From PGYR01 sp048267165 (GTDB lineage: Bacteria; Bacteroidota; Ignavibacteria; Kapaibacteriales; UBA2268): DNA of 64,000 nucleotides. The notes beneath the pieces are model-generated. The model made no database searches and was not told the origin of the DNA. It worked only from the letters and a program-made list of their open reading frames with translations. The number at the start of each line of letters is the position of its first letter. Position 1 is the stretch's first letter. Positions 26,962 to 36,576 of this stretch are shown here, piece after piece. The position numbers and the translations under genes are program-made. The stretch covers positions 11,686 through 75,685 of the forward strand of contig JBLWYD010000014.1 of assembly GCA_048267165.1 (NCBI GenBank), in the 5' to 3' direction.

Positions 26962-27872
26962 AAAAAGTAGCATTATTTTCAGGTCAAGGCTCACAATATG
27001 TGGGTATGCTTAAAGATTATTATGAAAATAATAGTAAAGCAAAATCTTTAATAGATAAAGCAGATCAAATATTAGGTTATTCTTTAAGCGATATATGCTT
27101 TAATGGTCCTATTGAGAAATTAAAAGAAACTAGATATACTCAACCAGCTTTATTTCTACATAGTGCCGTAGTCAATAATTTGACAAAAGATAATATAAAT
27201 ATTGATGCTGTTGCTGGACATTCTGTTGGCGAATATGCCGCATTATATTCAGCTGGAGTTATATCATTTGAAGATGCTATCAGATTAGTATCTTTGAGAG
27301 GTGAACTAATGTTTACAGCAGGGGAGAACGAACCTGGAACAATGTATGCTGTTATAGGAATGGAAGACGACGTTCTTATAGAGCTATGCAAAGAATTAAA
27401 TACGAATGGAAATGTTGTTGTTCCTGCAAATTTCAATAGCCCAGGTCAGATTGTAATATCTGGCTCTAGAGACTATTTAAGAGAAAATGCTGGGATTTTC
27501 AAGGAAAGAGGTGCAAGAATGGCTATGGAGCTACCTGTTAGTGGGGCATTCCATTCTCCTTTGATGAAACCTGCACAAGATAAACTAGCGGAAGCGATTA
27601 ATAATATAGAATTTAATAATGCTGATATTCCAGTTTACACAAATGTGGATGCAAATCCTGAACTAAATTCTGAGTCCCTGAAATCAAAGTTAATAGAACA
27701 ATTAACTGCTCCAGTGCTTTGGACTCAAATACTAAGTAATTTACAAAAGGATGGTTTTACTGATTTTGTAGAAATGGGACCAGGTAATGTACTTCAAGGT
27801 CTTTGTAAAAGAACTTTAAAAGATATAAATATTAGTGGGTTTGATAAGTTACAAGACATAGAAAATGTTTAA
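26958..27872 (+). CDS. fabD: Malonyl-CoA:ACP transacylase
   Basis: Transfers malonyl from CoA to acyl carrier protein to supply chain elongation. The 304-residue protein has the nucleophile Ser in VAGHSVGEYAALYSAG, the conserved Gln in FSGQGSQYVGM, the Arg region RLVSLRGELM, and the His in VSGAFHSPLMKPA. It overlaps fabH by four bases. A 55-base gap separates it from fabG; I saw no terminator there. Confidence 0.95.
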   Translation: MKKVALFSGQGSQYVGMLKDYYENNSKAKSLIDKADQILGYSLSDICFNGPIEKLKETRYTQPALFLHSAVVNNLTKDNINIDAVAGHSVGEYAALYSAGVISFEDAIRLVSLRGELMFTAGENEPGTMYAVIGMEDDVLIELCKELNTNGNVVVPANFNSPGQIVISGSRDYLRENAGIFKERGARMAMELPVSGAFHSPLMKPAQDKLAEAINNIEFNNADIPVYTNVDANPELNSESLKSKLIEQLTAPVLWTQILSNLQKDGFTDFVEMGPGNVLQGLCKRTLKDINISGFDKLQDIENV

Positions 27873-27927
27873 CTTTAAGTTAAATAATTGTTAAATTGTA
27901 GCTTTTAAAATTCCAAAAAATTGAAAT

Positions 27928-28653
27928 ATGGGTTTAAAATTAGAAAATAAAGTAGCTGTAGTGACTGGCGGAGCAAAAGGAATAGGTTTATCTATTTCTG
28001 AGAAATTAGCTGAAGCAGGGGCAACAGTTTATGCTTTGGGACGTTCTTCTAACCAAGAACTGGCCTCAAAGCAGACCATAAATTATAGACAATGTGATGT
28101 TTCTGATTTTGAATCGGTAACTAACACATTTAATGAGATACAAAAAGAAGCTGGCTCAATTGATATACTAGTTAATAACGCTGGTATTACTAAAGACAAT
28201 CTGATACTTAGAATGTCAGAAAGTGATTTTGATGATGTTATAAGTATCAATTTAAAAGGTGTATTCAATACTTGTAAAGTAGTAAGCAGATTTATGCTTT
28301 CACAAAAACAAGGTAGAATAATCAATATCGGTTCTATTGTAGGTACTACGGGAAATGCCGGACAATCTAATTACGCAGCTTCAAAAGCAGGTTTAATTGG
28401 ATTTACTAAGTCATTAGCAAAAGAACTTGCAGCAAGAAATATATTAGTGAATTTGATTGCACCGGGTTATGTTCTAACAGACATGACTGACAAGTTGACA
28501 GAAGATCAAGTAAACGCATTTAAAAATAATATTCCGCTGAAACGTGCGGCTGATCCTAGTGATATATCTGATGTTGTAGCATTTTTTGCTTCAAATGAAT
28601 CAAGATATATAACTGGTCAAGTACTTCACGTCGATGGTGGATTAGCGATATAG
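27928..28653 (+). CDS. fabG: 3-oxoacyl-ACP reductase
   Basis: NADPH-dependent short-chain dehydrogenase that reduces 3-ketoacyl-ACP in each elongation cycle. The 241-residue protein has the nucleotide-binding motif VTGGAKGIGLSISE, the NNAG motif in ILVNNAGITKDN, the catalytic Ser in INIGSIVGTTGN, and the YxxxK pair in YAASKAGLIGFTKS. Position between fabD and acpP supports FabG over other short-chain reductases. Confidence 0.94.
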   Translation: MGLKLENKVAVVTGGAKGIGLSISEKLAEAGATVYALGRSSNQELASKQTINYRQCDVSDFESVTNTFNEIQKEAGSIDILVNNAGITKDNLILRMSESDFDDVISINLKGVFNTCKVVSRFMLSQKQGRIINIGSIVGTTGNAGQSNYAASKAGLIGFTKSLAKELAARNILVNLIAPGYVLTDMTDKLTEDQVNAFKNNIPLKRAADPSDISDVVAFFASNESRYITGQVLHVDGGLAI

Positions 28654-28696
28654 AAACAACAATTATTTATTATAAACAATATTTTAGAGGTACAAC

Positions 28697-28933
28697 ATGG
28701 CTGATATCAACGGTAAAGTAACTGAGATAGTAGTTAACAAATTAGGTGTTGAAGAATCACAAGTCACTCCTGAGGCATCATTTACTAAAGATTTAGGTGC
28801 TGATTCATTGGATACAGTTGAGTTAATCATGGAATTCGAAAAAGAATTCGATTTAACTATTGACGATAGCGACGCTGAAAAAATCCTTACTGTAGGCGAC
28901 GTAATAAATTATCTTCAAGGAAAAGTTAGTTAA
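28697..28933 (+). CDS. acpP: Acyl carrier protein
   Basis: A small acidic 78-residue protein that carries growing acyl chains on a 4'-phosphopantetheine arm. The attachment Ser lies in DLGADSLDTVELIMEFEKEF. A clear ribosome-binding site (AGAGG) precedes the ATG. It lies between fabG and fabF, the standard order. Confidence 0.97.
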   Translation: MADINGKVTEIVVNKLGVEESQVTPEASFTKDLGADSLDTVELIMEFEKEFDLTIDDSDAEKILTVGDVINYLQGKVS

Positions 28934-28957
28934 TTAAAAAAACTAAACGGTAAGTCA

Positions 28958-30220
28958 ATGCCTAAATATGATTATCCAAAGATTGTAATTACTGGTATGG
29001 GAGCTGTTACTCCCATCGGTAATAATCTTGATGAATATTGGAACGGATTATTAGCTGGTAAAGGTGGCTCAGCCCCCATTACAAGGTTTGATGCTTCTGA
29101 ATTCAAAACACATTTTGCTTGTGAAGTTAAGGATTACGATCCTGAATTACACATGACTAGAAAAGAAATCCAAAGAATGGATTTATTCACTCAGTTTGCT
29201 ATGTCATCGGCCGTTATGGCTGTTGAGGATTCTGGAATCGATTTTGAAAAGACCGACAAAGATAGAGTCGGTGTTATAATTGGTTCAGGTATAGGTGGTA
29301 TGTGGACATATCATCATCAACAAGAGAATCTTTACAAAAGAGATGGTAAACCTGATAGAATTTCTCCTTTCTTCGTACCTATGTTAATCTCAGACATTGC
29401 GGCTGGTCAAGTAGCTATTAGATGGGGCTTAAGAGGTCCTAACTATGCAACTGTTTCTGCATGTGCTACATCTTCTCACTCTCTTGCTGATGCGCTTATG
29501 CTTTTGCAAAGAGGCGATGCTGATGTAATGGTAACAGGTGGAGCTGAGGCTGTTATTTGTCCAATGGGCGTAGGTGGTTTCAATGCTATGAAAGCACTTT
29601 CAGAGAATAATGAAGGATATGCTACTGCATCAAGACCATTTGACAAAGCTAGAGATGGTTTTGTAATTGGTGAAGGTGGTGGAGTTCTAATACTTGAAAC
29701 TGAAGAGCATGCAAAGAATAGGGGTGCAAAGATTTATGCTGAAATAGCTGGTATGGGATTAACTGATGATGCATTTCATATTACTCAACCTGCTCCAGGT
29801 GGAGAAGGTGCAGTTAGATCAATGAAAATTGCTATTAAGGATGCTGGTTTAGTTCCTAATGATATTGATTATATCAATGCACATGGGACTTCTACTTTCT
29901 TCAATGATAAAAATGAATCTAATGCTATTGAAACTGTATTCGAAGAACACGCAAAAAAATTATTGGTGAGTTCGTCAAAATCAATGACTGGTCACTTATT
30001 AGGTGCAGCTGGTGCAATTGAGGCAATAGCCGCTGTCAAAGCTATTAAAGAGGGAATCGTACCTCCGACAATTAATTATGATACTCCTGACCCAGAATGT
30101 GCTGACTTGAATTTTGTTCCGAATACCCCAATTAAGAAAGATGTAAAGGCTGCAATCAGCAATACATTTGGATTTGGTGGGCATAATGCAACTTTATGTT
30201 TCAAAGCATACGAAGAGTAA
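28958..30220 (+). CDS. fabF: Beta-ketoacyl-ACP synthase II
   Basis: Elongates acyl-ACP chains with malonyl-ACP. The 420-residue protein has the active-site Cys in ATVSACATSSHSLADALMLL, the two catalytic His residues in INAHGTSTFFNDKNE and SKSMTGHLLGAAGAIEA, and the glycine-rich end NTFGFGGHNATLCF. This Cys-His-His set defines KAS I/II. It is followed seven bases later by rnc, a common arrangement. Confidence 0.95.
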   Translation: MPKYDYPKIVITGMGAVTPIGNNLDEYWNGLLAGKGGSAPITRFDASEFKTHFACEVKDYDPELHMTRKEIQRMDLFTQFAMSSAVMAVEDSGIDFEKTDKDRVGVIIGSGIGGMWTYHHQQENLYKRDGKPDRISPFFVPMLISDIAAGQVAIRWGLRGPNYATVSACATSSHSLADALMLLQRGDADVMVTGGAEAVICPMGVGGFNAMKALSENNEGYATASRPFDKARDGFVIGEGGGVLILETEEHAKNRGAKIYAEIAGMGLTDDAFHITQPAPGGEGAVRSMKIAIKDAGLVPNDIDYINAHGTSTFFNDKNESNAIETVFEEHAKKLLVSSSKSMTGHLLGAAGAIEAIAAVKAIKEGIVPPTINYDTPDPECADLNFVPNTPIKKDVKAAISNTFGFGGHNATLCFKAYEE

Positions 30221-30226
30221 ATATTA

Positions 30227-31012
30227 ATGAGAACAAAGCTTAATAGACTTATTAGCTCTATTTTCTCTGATGATAAGAACTTAAAGAAATCCAACTTCGA
30301 AAAATATTTCGTAGAAGTTGGATTTTTTTCTAAAGAACAAAAAAAGTCAATAGAAGAACAAATTGGTGTCAAAATATCTAATTTTGCTTTTTTTGAACAA
30401 GCTTTAACACATAGATCTTATTTGCAGATTTCTGAGGAAAAAATCTATTCGAATGAAAGATTAGAATTCTTCGGTGATTCGATATTAGGAATGGTTGTAG
30501 CGGAATATTTGTTCTTAGAACATGATGTACTAGAAGGGGATCTTACTAAAATGAGATCTTCAATTGTGAATAAACAATCCCTAGCTTATTGTGCTGAAAG
30601 AATGGGACTCGATAAGTTTATTTTACTAAGCTTTAGTGCTCAGAAAGCATTGCAAAGTGGTAGTAACTCGTTACTTGCTGATAGTGTTGAAGCTATTATA
30701 GGAGCTATTTATTTGGACAGTGGATTAGAAAATGCTCGTTATTTCATTACGAAAAAATTTATTCCACTCTTAAACGACAATGAGTTTGAACACGAAAAAA
30801 ACTTTAAAAGTAAATTACTTGAATTAATACAAAGTCAAGGTAAAGAAGCACCAACCTACAAAGTCCTTTCAGAAGAGGGACCTGATCACATGAAAAAATT
30901 TGATGTTGGTGTATATTCTGAAGAAGAGTTATTAGGTCAAGGATCAGGAAAGAATAAAAAATCGGCTGAACAAAAAGCAGCCAAATCAGCTTTAAAACAA
31001 CTAACCGTTTAA
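30227..31012 (+). CDS. rnc: Ribonuclease III
   Basis: Double-strand-specific endoribonuclease that processes rRNA precursors and some mRNAs. The 261-residue protein has the catalytic signature NERLEFFGDSILGMVVAEYL with acidic residues that bind Mg2+, a second acidic site in DSVEAIIGAIYLDSG, and a C-terminal double-stranded RNA-binding domain (from ~residue 185, including SGKNKKSAEQKAAKSALKQL). An unusual ~40-residue N-terminal lead precedes the catalytic domain. It follows fabF closely and gcvPB starts six bases after its stop. Confidence 0.95.
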   Translation: MRTKLNRLISSIFSDDKNLKKSNFEKYFVEVGFFSKEQKKSIEEQIGVKISNFAFFEQALTHRSYLQISEEKIYSNERLEFFGDSILGMVVAEYLFLEHDVLEGDLTKMRSSIVNKQSLAYCAERMGLDKFILLSFSAQKALQSGSNSLLADSVEAIIGAIYLDSGLENARYFITKKFIPLLNDNEFEHEKNFKSKLLELIQSQGKEAPTYKVLSEEGPDHMKKFDVGVYSEEELLGQGSGKNKKSAEQKAAKSALKQLTV

Positions 31013-31018
31013 AAGGAT

Positions 31019-32479
31019 ATGGAAAAATTAATATTTGAAAAGTCGTCACCTGGAAGAATAGGTTATTCTCTTCCTAAACTAGGAATTGATACAAAGAGTA
31101 TATCTGAGTCTATTCCAGAAAAATTCTTAAGAAAAGAAGCTGCAGAGCTTCCCGAAATTAGTGAGATTGAAATTGCTAGACATTTTCAGCACTTATCTCA
31201 TCTTAATTTTAATATTGAAAAAGGTATGTATCCACTTGGATCTTGTACTATGAAATACAATCCTAAAGTGAATGAGAAAGTTGCAGCTATGGATGGATTT
31301 GCAAATTTACACCCATTTAGCCGTGATGAAAATGCACAAGGTGCTTTAAAGTTGATGTTTGAATTAGGTGAGTGTTTAAAGAAGATAACTGGTTTACCAG
31401 GTGTTTCATTACAACCTGCAGCAGGTTCACAAGGTGAATTAACAGGTATTCTAACTTTCAAAAAATACTTTGAGAATAGGGGAGAAACTAACAAAACAGT
31501 AATCCTTATTCCAGATTCTGCTCACGGTACTAACCCTGCATCAGCAGCAATGGCTGGATTTGATATAGTTAGTGTTAAATCAGGACCAGATGGTAGAATT
31601 GATTTAGATGATTTGAGATCTAAATGTGTTGACAATGTAGCTGGTCTGATGTTAACTAATCCTAATACACTTGGATTATTTGAAACAGATGTTATTGAAA
31701 TTGAAAAATTAGTTCACGGTTGTGGTGGTCTTATTTATATGGACGGTGCAAATCTGAATGCACTTCTTACAATTGCTAGAGCTGGTGATATGAAGTTTGA
31801 TTGTGTTCACATCAACTTACATAAAACATTCTCTACTCCACACGGTGGCGGTGGACCTGGTGCTGGACCAATATGTGTTAGTGAAAAACTAATTGAATTT
31901 TTACCAGTCCCTAACATTGAAAAACATGGTGATGAGTATAAACTAAACTATAATTTCCCAAATTCTGTAGGTAAAGTACATACTTTCGGTGGGAACTTTG
32001 GAGTTTTAGTTCGTGCATATACTTATATTAGAATGCTCGGTGAGGTTGGACTTAAGCGTGTTAGCGAAAATGCTGTTATCAATGCTAATTATATTCTAAG
32101 TCAAATAAAAGATTATTATGAAGTACCTTACCCAGGTTATTGTCTTCATGAATGTATAATCAGTGGTAATCTACAGAAAAAAGATGGTGTTACAACACGT
32201 GACGTAGCTAAAAGATTATTAGACTTAGGTTTTCATGCACCTACTATTTACTTCCCTTTGGTTGTAAAAGAGGCAATGCTTATTGAACCAACAGAAACTG
32301 AAAATCTAGAAAACTTAGATGGATTCATCAAAGCTATGATACAAATAGCAATTGAAGCTAAAGAGGAACCAGATACTGTTCTTCAAGCTCCTACAACTAC
32401 GCCACTAAGAAGATTAGACGAAGCAACAGCAAATAGAAATCTAGATATTAGATGGAGAAAGGAAGCAGTTACAGCTTAA
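31019..32479 (+). CDS. gcvPB: Glycine dehydrogenase (decarboxylating), subunit 2
   Basis: PLP enzyme of the glycine cleavage system (P-protein) that decarboxylates glycine and passes the aminomethyl group to lipoyl-GcvH. The 486-residue length fits the split P-protein's subunit 2, which holds the PLP lysine; that Lys lies in HINLHKTFSTPHGGGGPGAG. The N-terminal FEKSSPGRIGYSLP and YPLGSCTMKYNPKVNE are typical. Subunit 1 (gcvPA), gcvT and gcvH are not in the window. It closes the fab-rnc run and is followed by a terminator. Confidence 0.95.
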   Translation: MEKLIFEKSSPGRIGYSLPKLGIDTKSISESIPEKFLRKEAAELPEISEIEIARHFQHLSHLNFNIEKGMYPLGSCTMKYNPKVNEKVAAMDGFANLHPFSRDENAQGALKLMFELGECLKKITGLPGVSLQPAAGSQGELTGILTFKKYFENRGETNKTVILIPDSAHGTNPASAAMAGFDIVSVKSGPDGRIDLDDLRSKCVDNVAGLMLTNPNTLGLFETDVIEIEKLVHGCGGLIYMDGANLNALLTIARAGDMKFDCVHINLHKTFSTPHGGGGPGAGPICVSEKLIEFLPVPNIEKHGDEYKLNYNFPNSVGKVHTFGGNFGVLVRAYTYIRMLGEVGLKRVSENAVINANYILSQIKDYYEVPYPGYCLHECIISGNLQKKDGVTTRDVAKRLLDLGFHAPTIYFPLVVKEAMLIEPTETENLENLDGFIKAMIQIAIEAKEEPDTVLQAPTTTPLRRLDEATANRNLDIRWRKEAVTA

Positions 32480-32505
32480 TTTTTGCTAAACTTGAATATT
32501 AATTT

Positions 32506-32539
32506 AAAACCGATTATAGATTATGTAGTCGGTTTTTTT
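32506..32539 (+). terminator. Terminator after gcvPB
   Basis: AAAACCGATTATA-GATT-ATGTAGTCGGTTTT stem with two G-T pairs, followed by a further run of T. It ends the fatty acid/rnc/gcvPB transcript. Confidence 0.8.
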
Positions 32540-32577
32540 GTGGTTTGAATAGTACTAATTTAAATAATAAAAACGAA

Positions 32578-33063
32578 ATGCATAAATTCAAAGCTGAAAT
32601 TAAATTAATTGGAATCAATCCTTATGTATTTGTTCCTGACAAAATACTAAAAATCCTGTTTGAAGCAAATGGAAAAGATAAGGGCCCAATACCTATTATG
32701 GGAACAATTAACAATCTATCTTATAGACAAACTTTAGTGAAATATAGTGGTGTTTGGAGATTGTATATTAATAATAAAATGCTAAATAATTCCCCTAAAC
32801 GAATTGGAGAGACTATAGATATAACTATTGAATATGATATTAGTGATAGATCCATTAAAGTTCATTCTAAGCTGATAAAGGGATTGGACGATAACCATGA
32901 AGCAAAAGTAAAGTTTGATTCACTACCACCTTCATTACAAAAAGAAATAGTAAGATATATTTCTAATCTAAAAACAGAATCAAGCATTGATAGAAATGTT
33001 GATAAAGCAATAGACTTTCTTTTAGGAAAAGGCTCTTTTATTGGTAGAAAGCCATTGAAGTAA
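32578..33063 (+). CDS. DUF1905/YdeI-like protein
   Basis: A 161-residue protein. Residues ~1-95 match DUF1905 (KFKAEIKLIGINPYVFVPDK, then PIMGTINNLSYRQTLVKYSG and VWRLYINNKML), a small beta domain. The C-terminal ~60 residues (LPPSLQKEIVRYISNLKTES through a basic end) match the helical OmdA/YdeI domain, linked by name to bacteriocin protection in other bacteria; the biochemical role is unknown. A TTG at 32545 lies close to the gcvPB terminator and adds residues without similarity, so the ATG at 32578 is preferred. Confidence 0.8.
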   Translation: MHKFKAEIKLIGINPYVFVPDKILKILFEANGKDKGPIPIMGTINNLSYRQTLVKYSGVWRLYINNKMLNNSPKRIGETIDITIEYDISDRSIKVHSKLIKGLDDNHEAKVKFDSLPPSLQKEIVRYISNLKTESSIDRNVDKAIDFLLGKGSFIGRKPLK

Positions 33064-33121
33064 TTGAAATTATAATTACTTGCATCTAATATGTATCAGA
33101 CATTTGTAGCAAAAATATTAT

Positions 33122-33148
33122 AAAAAAAGCTCTCATTTCTGAGAGCTT
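33122..33148 (-). terminator. Terminator of pruA
   Basis: AAGCTCTCA-4 nt-TGAGAGCTT hairpin (33127-33148) preceded on the plus strand by seven A, so on the minus strand the stem is followed by T. It lies 28 bases past the pruA stop. Confidence 0.88.
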
Positions 33149-33176
33149 AACTTAAAATATATTTTTTCAGTAAAAC

Positions 33177-34721
33177 TTACTTTTTAGTAGCTACTGATTT
33201 ACCTTGCATAAATAATTGTAAGTAATCGCGGCTACCAGCTTTACTATCAGTACCACTCATGTTGAATCCACCAAATGGATGAACATCAACAAGAGCACCA
33301 GTACATTTTCTATTTAGGTACAAGTTACCACAGTGTAGTTCTTTCTTTCCACGAGCTAACTTCTCAGGATTGTTAGTAATTAAACCACCAGTAAGTCCAT
33401 AGATAGTATCATTAAATATTCTAATACCATCGTCGAAGTTTTTTGATTTGATAACAGCTAGTACAGGGCCGAAGATTTCTTCTTTCGCAATTCTTGCTGT
33501 ATCAGCTACATCTACTATTAAAGTAGGGGAGATAAAGTAACCTTTATCAGAATCTGGAGTAGTTCCACCGACTAACAATCTACCTTCACTTTTACCAATT
33601 TCAATGTATTCTTTTATAGATTTATAAGCACTTTCGCTTACTACTGGTCCAGCTGCTGCGTTATCACGAGGGTCACCCATTTGGATTGCTTTTACTTTAG
33701 CTTCTAATTTCTCTACAAATTCATCATATACTTTTTCATCAACTATAGCTCTAGAGCAAGCTGAACATTTTTGTCCTTGGAAACCGAACGCAGCTTTTGC
33801 GACTTCACTTGCTGCATAATCAACATCTACTTCACTATCTATAAGCATAGCATCTTTACCACCCATTTCAGCAACTACTCTTTTCAACCAGATTTGACCT
33901 GGGTTTACTTTTGCAGCTCTTTCATAGATACGTGTACCTACTTCCATTGAGCCAGTAAATGAGATATAACGAGTTCTAGGATGATCAACCATATAATCAC
34001 CTGCCTCAGCGCCACTAGCTACTAGGTAGTTGAATACACCATCAGGAAGTCCAACCTCTCTCATCAATTCATCAAATAATTTTGCCATCATAGGAGCGTC
34101 TGAAGAAGGTTTCAATACAACGGTGTTACCAGTTACAACTGAAGCAGCTACAGTTCCAGCCATTATAGCAAATGGGAAATTCCAAGGTGGAATCACAATA
34201 CCAACACCTAATGGAATATAGAAATATTCGTTTATTTCATCGGCTTGTTGTGTTAATGGTTGATTCTCAGATAAGCGAATCATTTCACGACCATAAAATT
34301 CTAGGAAGTCAATTGCTTCACAAGTATCAGCATCTGCTTCTAAGTAGTTTTTTCCTACTTCTGTTATCATCCAAGCATTGATATCTAATCTTCTTTGTTT
34401 GATTAGTTCACTTGCTTTGAATAAATACTCAGCTCTTTCTACAGCTGGAACATATTTCCATGTTTCGAATGCTTTTTCAGCGGCGTTGATTGCTTTCTCA
34501 GCATCTTCTTTTCCAGATTTCTGGAATACACCTACAACTTCTGATTTATTAGCAGGATTGTAAGATGTAGTCTTTTTATCAGTATAAACTTCTTTACCAT
34601 CTATAATATTAGGGTACTCTTTCCCTAATTGAGCTTTTACTTTTTCAATTGCTGCTTTTTGTTGTTGTGCTATTACTGGATCATTGAAATCCAAATACTC
34701 CATGGGCTTGTAAGCTACCAT
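33177..34721 (-). CDS. pruA: L-glutamate gamma-semialdehyde dehydrogenase (P5C dehydrogenase)
   Basis: NAD-dependent aldehyde dehydrogenase that oxidises glutamate semialdehyde to glutamate in proline (and arginine) breakdown. The 514-residue protein has the nucleotide-fold segment IPPWNFPFAIMAGTVAASVV, the catalytic Glu in VVAEMGGKDAMLID, and the nucleophile Cys in FGFQGQKCSACSRAI. The N-terminus MVAYKPMEYLDFNDPVIAQQ is typical of the single-domain enzyme. A TTG start four codons earlier contains the ribosome-binding site (GGAG), so I use the ATG at 34721. Proline dehydrogenase is not in the window. A terminator follows. Confidence 0.93.
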   Translation of the reverse strand: MVAYKPMEYLDFNDPVIAQQQKAAIEKVKAQLGKEYPNIIDGKEVYTDKKTTSYNPANKSEVVGVFQKSGKEDAEKAINAAEKAFETWKYVPAVERAEYLFKASELIKQRRLDINAWMITEVGKNYLEADADTCEAIDFLEFYGREMIRLSENQPLTQQADEINEYFYIPLGVGIVIPPWNFPFAIMAGTVAASVVTGNTVVLKPSSDAPMMAKLFDELMREVGLPDGVFNYLVASGAEAGDYMVDHPRTRYISFTGSMEVGTRIYERAAKVNPGQIWLKRVVAEMGGKDAMLIDSEVDVDYAASEVAKAAFGFQGQKCSACSRAIVDEKVYDEFVEKLEAKVKAIQMGDPRDNAAAGPVVSESAYKSIKEYIEIGKSEGRLLVGGTTPDSDKGYFISPTLIVDVADTARIAKEEIFGPVLAVIKSKNFDDGIRIFNDTIYGLTGGLITNNPEKLARGKKELHCGNLYLNRKCTGALVDVHPFGGFNMSGTDSKAGSRDYLQLFMQGKSVATKK

Positions 34722-34762
34722 CTTTAACTCCAATTTTTGGGGATTGTTTTAAATATAATTAG

Positions 34763-34770
34763 CAAATATA
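34763..34770 (-). promoter_or_regulatory. Possible -7 promoter element for pruA
   Basis: On the minus strand this reads TATATTTG, an exact TAnnTTTG match, 41 bases before the pruA ATG. The -33 position (TTAC) is weak. Confidence 0.4.
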
Positions 34771-34834
34771 AGGATAATCTTTTCAACTATGTAACTTGCT
34801 GAAAGGTAAAGAAGAATAACTACGATTTATAGTG

Positions 34835-36502
34835 TTATTGGGTGATGGTTTCGAGTCGAATACTAACTTTTACACGTCTCTTTAGGTCATTGGGTCTTTT
34901 GGTATTATCGTCTATTCCACCAGTCAACATATTGATAACAATATTACTATTGTCGGTGACTTTATCTTTGATGTAAGCCCCTGTGTAATATGCTCTGATG
35001 AAGGACAACAGTTGATTATCAATGACTGCTCCGTTTTTAACAGCTACATTACCTTTTTCATCATAAATATCTGGGCCAGGGTATATCTTATTCGTAGTTA
35101 TATCGCGAGGGTCAGAGTATCCGGTTATATCGAGTACTATTTTAGTATTGTTCAATACACAATCATTTTTAAGATTATTTAATCTATCATTTATGTACTT
35201 TATTGCTTCACCGAATGCAGAGTCAATCGTATATGAGTATTCATGATACTTATCATCAGGATACTCTATATATGAAGTATTTCCTTTTCCTGTTATCACA
35301 CCTAATTTGAATAAGCTTTTTAGTTCTTTTAAGTTATCAGAAGTGTTTGGTCTGTAATATCCTGTTACAAAGAATGGAATATCATATTCTTCAAAATTGA
35401 ATTCAACAGTATAGTTGGGCAAGAAAATATCTTGTTGTATTATAACTTCAGCATTTTCATTGCATTCTGCAAAGAATAAATCAGTACTCTTTATTGAATT
35501 ATAACAATCATTTCTATACGTTAAGTAATAATAATTATTAGCTGATAAATCGAATTCGAAGTAGGAATTATTTGGTATTATATATTGATTAATTAGCACA
35601 CTATCTGATGAATATAACTCAACAATCCCTTTTAGTGGTACATTTTCAAATTCACTTATCACATTACCGGATAACATGACATTGCTGCAAAAATCAAATT
35701 TATAAATATCAAATTGGCCACATCCACCAGGTCTATCCGAAGACAAATACAAATCATTTCCTAGAATTGTAGGGGAGATATCATTGAATTTAGAATTATA
35801 TTCATTATTCAGTTGATACGGTTCAATCTTATCTTCATCTTTACGATCAAAAGTAAAAATGTTGAATTTTCCGTTTACTTTTCTAGAAAATAATGATTTG
35901 TGATAAGACTCAGAGTAAAAGCCTTCATCAACTTTAGAATTTATTTCCGAAACAGGGATTGGATTAGTCCAATTACTATTCGTATAATCTGAGTAATAAA
36001 TATCCCATTGGCCACCAATTTCTTTTGTAAAATATAATCGATTACCAACGAAGTAAGGATGACCTTCAAAGCCTATACTATTCAGTGATTTAATATCAAT
36101 AACTCTAGCATATTCTCCTCGTACATACATAAATGAAAATAGATCTCTATTCAAAGAATCTGTAGTGAGTCCAGAAACTACATAAAGTATTTTCTCATTA
36201 TCCATCGAATATGATGTAGGTAAGCCAGGTGAAACTAAGTTGTTGTATTTTATAATATTATCGAGTTTAGTTAAGATGCTATTGCGGTCTTTTATTTGGA
36301 AAGTATTATATAGTTTATCATCAATAGTTAGATAAACTAATTCATTATCAACTACTTTTACGAGTGGTTCATTATCAACTGAGTTTATTACATTACCCAA
36401 ATTTCCATTCGTACTTACACTCTTACATTCTTCTTTTTTGGGAGCTGAAGCGCAAGAAATAAAAGAGATTATTATTAAAATTATAGCAAATTGTTTTTTC
36501 AT
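34835..36502 (-). CDS. PorE-like lipoprotein: beta-propeller, CRD-like and OmpA-like domains
   Basis: A 555-residue outer-membrane or periplasmic lipoprotein. I start it at 36502, where MKKQFAIILIIISFISC gives a signal sequence ending in a lipobox; the frame is open further upstream but that part has no signal character and would overlap alr. Domains in order: PD40-type beta-propeller repeats (~40-285, e.g. LYLSSDRPGGCGQFDIYKFD), a carboxypeptidase-regulatory-like beta domain (~290-360, VMLSGNVISEFENVPLKGIV), and a stretched OmpA-like domain (~385-550) with VLDITGYSDPR, LLSFIRAYYTG and RRVKVSIRL, keeping the Asp and Arg that bind peptidoglycan. Except for a missing TPR part, this is the order in the T9SS protein PorE, so a T9SS link is inferred. 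Confidence 0.75.
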   Translation of the reverse strand: MKKQFAIILIIISFISCASAPKKEECKSVSTNGNLGNVINSVDNEPLVKVVDNELVYLTIDDKLYNTFQIKDRNSILTKLDNIIKYNNLVSPGLPTSYSMDNEKILYVVSGLTTDSLNRDLFSFMYVRGEYARVIDIKSLNSIGFEGHPYFVGNRLYFTKEIGGQWDIYYSDYTNSNWTNPIPVSEINSKVDEGFYSESYHKSLFSRKVNGKFNIFTFDRKDEDKIEPYQLNNEYNSKFNDISPTILGNDLYLSSDRPGGCGQFDIYKFDFCSNVMLSGNVISEFENVPLKGIVELYSSDSVLINQYIIPNNSYFEFDLSANNYYYLTYRNDCYNSIKSTDLFFAECNENAEVIIQQDIFLPNYTVEFNFEEYDIPFFVTGYYRPNTSDNLKELKSLFKLGVITGKGNTSYIEYPDDKYHEYSYTIDSAFGEAIKYINDRLNNLKNDCVLNNTKIVLDITGYSDPRDITTNKIYPGPDIYDEKGNVAVKNGAVIDNQLLSFIRAYYTGAYIKDKVTDNSNIVINMLTGGIDDNTKRPNDLKRRVKVSIRLETITQ

Positions 36503-36576
36503 TAAAAAATATCTTAGTAATTTCGAAAATCTAAATACTTCACTCTTATTCTCGGCATAAAGGACATCAATTATTA

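Noticed and set aside
31013..31018. Glycine riboswitch before gcvPB
   Set aside because: Only six bases separate rnc and gcvPB, so there is no room for one.
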